Assembly: GCA_036337715.1 (NCBI GenBank)
Contig: JAYZDS010000007.1
Coordinates: forward strand, 124,001 to 188,000
Length of the DNA: 64,000 nucleotides
Direction of reading: 5' to 3'
DNA from: JAURNZ01 sp036337715
GTDB taxonomy: Bacteria; Pseudomonadota; Gammaproteobacteria; Comchoanobacterales; Comchoanobacteraceae
Part shown: positions 60,100 through 64,000 of the stretch, one piece after another
Position numbering within the stretch: the stretch's first letter is position 1
Layout: each line of letters opens with the position of its first letter
Position numbers and translations under genes: made by a program
The notes under the pieces: generated by a model
The model's input: the letters and a program-made list of their open reading frames with translations, nothing else
Database searches by the model: none
Told to the model about the DNA's origin: nothing

Positions 60100-62423
60100 G
60101 TTAGTGATGGATTAGGTTTTTGTGACCTTAAAATAATTAGCCAATTAAGATCACTTTCTGTTTGTCCTGAAATTTTAAAAGTATGATTTGAAAAAGCAAG
60201 TTCGTTATTTGCGAAAGTCCCAGATTCGAACCAACGCCAAAAGCCCCAGATACCTTTATGTTCACTCACTTTCTTTTTGCCTTCATAAATATTAATGCCG
60301 GCTTGGCTTATGCCTGTTGGCCAACCAACAATAACAGGTTTATTCATATTCATTGCAATTTCATTTGTTTTTATGGACCACGTTTCATTATCATATATAG
60401 GTGACAAGTTTATTTCCAAGTGGGGTGAGGTATCACCTTGATATAGAAGTGTTTGAACAGCAGCAATGGCTTTAAAGTAATTGAGATTATCATCTTTAAT
60501 TGGAAATATGGTGCCTGGATAAACGGTTTTAAAGGTTTGTACGCGTGAATCAACAAAAGGTAAAATATAGTTGTTATAATAAATGTTGATTAATCCGCCT
60601 ACACCATAAAACTGATTGAAAGCATTTAATGTTGCATCTTGAGGACTTTCTTTTACTAGAGGATAACTATTTGAAAATTGTTTTGTATGATAAGGATAAA
60701 TGGTTTTTTGCCAGATACCATTCATATATTTTCCAGCTTCATTGAGTAATAATTGCCACGTAATCAACTGAATGTTTTTGAGTTCTGGAAAGGCTTCCTC
60801 TTGGGCTTTTAATTTGCTAAGTATGTGGTTGCTTTCTGGTTTTTGGTTGTGTTTCACAAGAAACTCAAATGCATAAAAAGACTTATTAGGGTTGTTAGAT
60901 ATTTGTTTTAACCAAGTGATAAGTTCATCTATTAAAGGTTTCACTTTGCCATCACTGGTTTGGCTGTTGAGTGTTTTAATTAATTCATCAAAGCTAGCTA
61001 TATTTTTTAAATCAGGTTGTAGCCAGTTTTTGGCATGTTTAAGACATTCTTCCTCTGATAAACGGTTTGTCAAAGCTGAACAAGCTGTTTTTATGTGTGT
61101 CGTTGTAATAAGGTTGGGCAAAGGATCACTAAGTTTTTTTGAGCCAAATGCATAATGTAAACTTGCGATAAACCGTTCTTCATCAGTGGCATTATTCCAA
61201 ACTTTTTGCAAAGCGATGTTTTTATCTGCTAGTAAATCATTTAGTAAGTTATTTAAAATTTTATTATCTTTACCTTGTTTATTAAGTTGTCTGATATCAA
61301 TGGCAGCAATGATAGGCGTCATGGCATCTAGCGTCTCAGCATAGTTACTAGCAATTTCAGATGCCTCATCTAGTTGTTGATTCGTTAAGCGAAATACCGG
61401 TGCAATCCCTTTACTGAGCCATTTAAGGAAGGGTTGTTTCTTTTCAAGTGTTTCGATGTGACTTTGAGCTGCTGTTATTTTTTCAAGTGGTTGTTTCTGC
61501 CAAGTATCTCTTAAATGAAATTTGAAACTGACAATCTGAATAACCATTAGAGCGATTGTAAATGCCAACAAGCATTTTCTCCATGAGTATTTTTTGTTGG
61601 TCACAACTGTCAACCCAGATGCTAATGGTGGGGTGAAAAGCATTTTTGGTGTGCCATTTTGCCATATTTGTCCATAACAATATATTTGTTGAACAGGCAT
61701 AGCCACAATAACTTTATTTAAGCCTAATTGTAAATTTAGACAATGTTGCGGAAAATCATTGATGATCTTTTTCACTTCAGGGTTACTAATACGGTTTAAT
61801 AATTGGTTGCCATAAGTTTGTAGTTGGGCATATAAGGTTTCAAAAGCTTCTTGAAGGTAATCAATGGTATATGATTTTGTTTGTTTTGAGCCAATTGGAA
61901 GGGTCATATTTTTTTCTGACATATCAGACATAAAAGGACTAAATCCTTGAATTTTATCTGCATGTGAAATGATGACATGTGTTTCAATCTTGCTAGTGTG
62001 TTTTGCTTTAAAACGTCTGCATTCTTCAGTTGTTAAAAAATAATATATTCTTTTAGCTTTAAGCTGTTTAACACATTGCCACCATTGGTCACTAATGCCA
62101 CCCATATCCTCTAATGTCATTTCAAGCGCCCAAAGTGCATTATCCTTAAACTGCCAGATATGCATCGTTACATTGCCGATAGGCACGGTTTTCAAATGAA
62201 TCCAATTATTATCCCTAAGAATGGTGCTTTTCCCAGATTTCTCGGTCCCCGTAACAATGATCCAATGACCTTTGGAGTTTTTAAATTGTCTCAAAATTTT
62301 TTTGATACCGCGGTTTCTAGTCCAATTTTGATAAATTTGTTTTGGTCTAAGTAGAGTGTCAACAATCAACAAGCTGCTTAGGATAACAGTTGATGATGAA
62401 ATGATTAGATCAGTATATAGCAT
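60096..62423 (-). CDS. icmF: IcmF/TssM-like secretion-system membrane protein
   Basis: A 775-residue inner-membrane protein. One span near the N-terminus (residues about 5-25) is followed by a cytoplasmic NTPase-like domain with Walker A GTEKSGKST (59-67), a further span at about residues 284-303 (LLAFTIALMVIQIVSF) and a large periplasmic helical region with a beta-rich end. This is the layout of IcmF of Dot/Icm type IVB systems and TssM of type VI systems. It is shorter than Legionella IcmF (about 970) and typical TssM (about 1100-1200). It starts directly after the DotU stop (TAA then ATG). No other secretion genes are in the window. Confidence 0.82.
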   Translation of the reverse strand: MLYTDLIISSSTVILSSLLIVDTLLRPKQIYQNWTRNRGIKKILRQFKNSKGHWIIVTGTEKSGKSTILRDNNWIHLKTVPIGNVTMHIWQFKDNALWALEMTLEDMGGISDQWWQCVKQLKAKRIYYFLTTEECRRFKAKHTSKIETHVIISHADKIQGFSPFMSDMSEKNMTLPIGSKQTKSYTIDYLQEAFETLYAQLQTYGNQLLNRISNPEVKKIINDFPQHCLNLQLGLNKVIVAMPVQQIYCYGQIWQNGTPKMLFTPPLASGLTVVTNKKYSWRKCLLAFTIALMVIQIVSFKFHLRDTWQKQPLEKITAAQSHIETLEKKQPFLKWLSKGIAPVFRLTNQQLDEASEIASNYAETLDAMTPIIAAIDIRQLNKQGKDNKILNNLLNDLLADKNIALQKVWNNATDEERFIASLHYAFGSKKLSDPLPNLITTTHIKTACSALTNRLSEEECLKHAKNWLQPDLKNIASFDELIKTLNSQTSDGKVKPLIDELITWLKQISNNPNKSFYAFEFLVKHNQKPESNHILSKLKAQEEAFPELKNIQLITWQLLLNEAGKYMNGIWQKTIYPYHTKQFSNSYPLVKESPQDATLNAFNQFYGVGGLINIYYNNYILPFVDSRVQTFKTVYPGTIFPIKDDNLNYFKAIAAVQTLLYQGDTSPHLEINLSPIYDNETWSIKTNEIAMNMNKPVIVGWPTGISQAGINIYEGKKKVSEHKGIWGFWRWFESGTFANNELAFSNHTFKISGQTESDLNWLIILRSQKPNPSLT

Positions 62424-63083
62424 TTAGGTCAATAAAAGCTGCCAAGTACTATCTAGCCACATTTGGCTGATAGATAAAATTACAATACCACAAGAAGCTA
62501 GCTTGAGCACTTGCCCTGACCAGTCACAATCATTAATTGAAAATTCTGGCTGTGGTTGCTCTAATGCAAAGCTTGGGCTGCTGGATAATAAGCCTTGTTG
62601 CTCAAGCACAAAAACAACGTCATTAAGCATGGGTGCCAATGGATGACTTTGATCAACCACAAAATCGTTTAAACAACGGTATGCAATGATCAACAGTGGT
62701 GCGTGATCTTGTGGAAATTGCAGACAATAATTAACAATAGAACGGATTTTTTCAATCGTATCTTCGCTCATTTGTTGCCACATCATTTTTGCCCACCCAT
62801 TTAAAATGATTTGAGCTGCTTTACACTGTTGTGGTGACGTGTCTTGACTTTGGCTGACAAAATGCTTTAAGAGCGCATCTGTTTGTGTCATTGAATAAGT
62901 TGATGATAGAAGAGACTCTCTATGAATGGTATTTAGCTTTTCCATAAAGTTCATGCTTGCTCTGACCATTGGGTGATTCAAAACATCAATAGGCATGCTT
63001 TGAATACTCAGTGTATCCTTAGTAATTACTGCATGGTTTTTTGTTTTAACTTCATTTTTATGAGAAAGTGCATTTGCCAACAT
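62424..63083 (-). CDS. icmH: DotU/IcmH/TssL-like protein
   Basis: A 219-residue protein with a helical cytoplasmic part and a single C-terminal membrane span (about residues 190-212, VLKLASCGIVILSISQMWL), the topology of DotU/TssL. The sequence is divergent; assignment rests on topology, size and the immediate icmF partner, since the two proteins form a stabilising complex in both type IVB and type VI systems. It is preceded by an approximately 70-base gap after recR. Confidence 0.65.
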   Translation of the reverse strand: MLANALSHKNEVKTKNHAVITKDTLSIQSMPIDVLNHPMVRASMNFMEKLNTIHRESLLSSTYSMTQTDALLKHFVSQSQDTSPQQCKAAQIILNGWAKMMWQQMSEDTIEKIRSIVNYCLQFPQDHAPLLIIAYRCLNDFVVDQSHPLAPMLNDVVFVLEQQGLLSSSPSFALEQPQPEFSINDCDWSGQVLKLASCGIVILSISQMWLDSTWQLLLT

Positions 63084-63154
63084 AATACTTTACTCCGTAT
63101 TGAATTTAATTGTACCTTAGGCAATTATGAATTTCATCTTTTTTTCTAATATTT

Positions 63155-63754
63155 TTAAGTGACCGTTTCCCAGTTTTTTCTGGAGAGTAAGGCTTGTTTG
63201 ACAGTATTGCCATCTAAGTATTCTAGTTCCCCACCGATTGGCATACCATAACCAATGCGGGTACATGGAATTTTTAAGGGTTTTAGCTGATTTGTAATGT
63301 ATTGCGCAGTAACTTCACCTTCAACGGTAGAATTAGTCGCTAGGATGACTTCGTTGACTTGGTTTTTCGAACATTGTTCTACCAAATCAGGAATACCTAT
63401 GTCTTCTGGGCCCACGCCATCAATAGGTGAAATTCTACCCATTAATACAAAGTATCTACCTCTAAAACACATAGATTCTTCGACACTAATTAAGTCTGAA
63501 GGTGTTTCTACAACACAAATAGTGCTGTGTTCTCTTGAAGTGTCGCTACAAATCGTACATTTAGGACCCTCGCTGAAGTTGCGGCATTGCTCACAGTGTT
63601 TGATTGCAGAGACAGCTTCAACGATGGTGTGCCCTAACTGATTAGTAAGGTCCCTATCCTTTAACATGTTTATTGCCATGCGCATAGCCGTTTTAGGACC
63701 AACGCCTGGTAAAAATTGAAGTTTGTCAATTAACTTCTGAAGGTGAGGGGTCAT
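63155..63754 (-). CDS. recR: Recombination protein RecR
   Basis: A 199-residue protein for RecFOR-dependent loading of RecA on gaps. The N-terminal helix-hairpin-helix has LPGVGPKTAMRMA, the C4 zinc site CEQCRNFSEGPKCTIC, and the Toprim domain ICVVETPSDLISVEES followed by LMGRISPIDGVGP. The length is standard. It lies 6 bases after ybaB, the conserved ybaB-recR order. Confidence 0.97.
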   Translation of the reverse strand: MTPHLQKLIDKLQFLPGVGPKTAMRMAINMLKDRDLTNQLGHTIVEAVSAIKHCEQCRNFSEGPKCTICSDTSREHSTICVVETPSDLISVEESMCFRGRYFVLMGRISPIDGVGPEDIGIPDLVEQCSKNQVNEVILATNSTVEGEVTAQYITNQLKPLKIPCTRIGYGMPIGGELEYLDGNTVKQALLSRKNWETVT

Positions 63755-63760
63755 AAAATA

Positions 63761-64000
63761 TTATTCACCTTCTGCTTTTCCAGCATTGCCGCCATCTGGA
63801 TTAATCATTTTGGCCATGTCCATAATTCGACCACGCTGATCCTCAGTGATTTTGTCAACTGCGTCAGAAAAAGCTGAGATTAATAGCGTTTCAAGACCTG
63901 CATGTCCTCGAGCATCATCAGAAATTTTTAGCGATTTGAGCTTATAGTCTCCGCCCATAACCACTTCAACAGCACCTGCACCAACAGATACCTTAAACTC
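63761..64000 (-). CDS. ybaB: YbaB/EbfC nucleoid-associated protein, C-terminal part (partial)
   Basis: The gene enters from the right edge; 79 codons plus the stop are visible. EFKVSVGAGAVEVVMGGDYKLKSLKISD is (in overlapping parts) the beta-strand core of YbaB, and LLISAFSDAVDKITEDQRGRIMDMA the C-terminal helix. The family binds DNA as a dimer and is usually encoded between dnaX and recR. A GTG at 63964 is internal and not the start. Confidence 0.92.
   Translation of the reverse strand, partial: EFKVSVGAGAVEVVMGGDYKLKSLKISDDARGHAGLETLLISAFSDAVDKITEDQRGRIMDMAKMINPDGGNAGKAEGE

Noticed and set aside
60096..63083. A complete type VI or type IVB secretion cluster
   Set aside because: Only the IcmF and DotU homologues are present; the flanking genes are recR and a Sel1 protein.

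Overview
The window is AT-rich bacterial chromosome, densely packed with genes. Most families look gammaproteobacterial: SdhE, FeoC, MltA, an E. coli-type Asd, two-lipoyl AceF, and the recR-ybaB order. An adjacent DotU/IcmH and IcmF pair, a CADD-type folate enzyme, a PPi-dependent phosphofructokinase, a Sel1 protein and separate NuoC and NuoD point to a host-associated member of the Legionella/Coxiella side of the class. That placement is inference from gene content. I see no insertion sequence, CRISPR array, prophage or origin.

Layout. 1-5917 (minus): partial ispB, ybgC-like thioesterase, acnA, a small alpha/beta hydrolase, folK and pcnB. 5991-14681 (plus): an unknown protein, an MFS transporter, ssb, feoA-feoB-feoC, two multi-pass membrane proteins (the first BI-1-like), a CADD-like p-aminobenzoate synthase and a kinase-like protein. 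14795-18150: RNase P RNA, a CPA2 antiporter and, convergent, uup. 18299-24918 (plus): aceE-aceF-lpdA-mltA. 24873-30265: asd and a cluster of surface or exported proteins that includes a PagL-like deacylase. 30423-33616: gltX, xthA, a small membrane protein and folE. 33618-38387 (minus): a Ser/Pro-rich membrane protein, an Aas-like acyltransferase and pfp.

38388-38699 is the only gene-free stretch above 300 bases. It holds two copies of a structured, apparently minus-strand RNA element and two further hairpins. 38700-53460 (minus) is the complete 14-gene nuoA-N operon for respiratory complex I. It is preceded by tRNA-Leu(GAG), secG and tpiA. 54747-60099 (plus) is a ribosomal, replication and cell-wall run: an S6-S18 fusion, a DUF2232-like membrane protein, rplI, dnaB, alr, sdhE and a Sel1 protein. 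60096-64000 (minus) carries icmF, dotU/icmH, recR and the 3' part of ybaB.

The most unusual observations are these. (1) Ribosomal proteins S6 and S18 are encoded as one continuous 182-residue protein. (2) NuoI carries an extra N-terminal domain of about 170 residues with four membrane spans, translationally coupled to nuoH. (3) A tandem pair of about 64-nt RNA elements has a 12-bp closing helix that is complete only when read on the minus strand. (4) A CADD-type enzyme retains every catalytic residue known for self-sacrificing p-aminobenzoate synthesis, in a genome segment that also carries folE and folK. (5) Several promoters (feoA, folE, acnA and a small gene divergent from folE) have the -10 box 6-7 nt before the start codon and no ribosome binding site, as in leaderless mRNAs.

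All identifications are from reading motifs and recalled family sequences. No database search was run.
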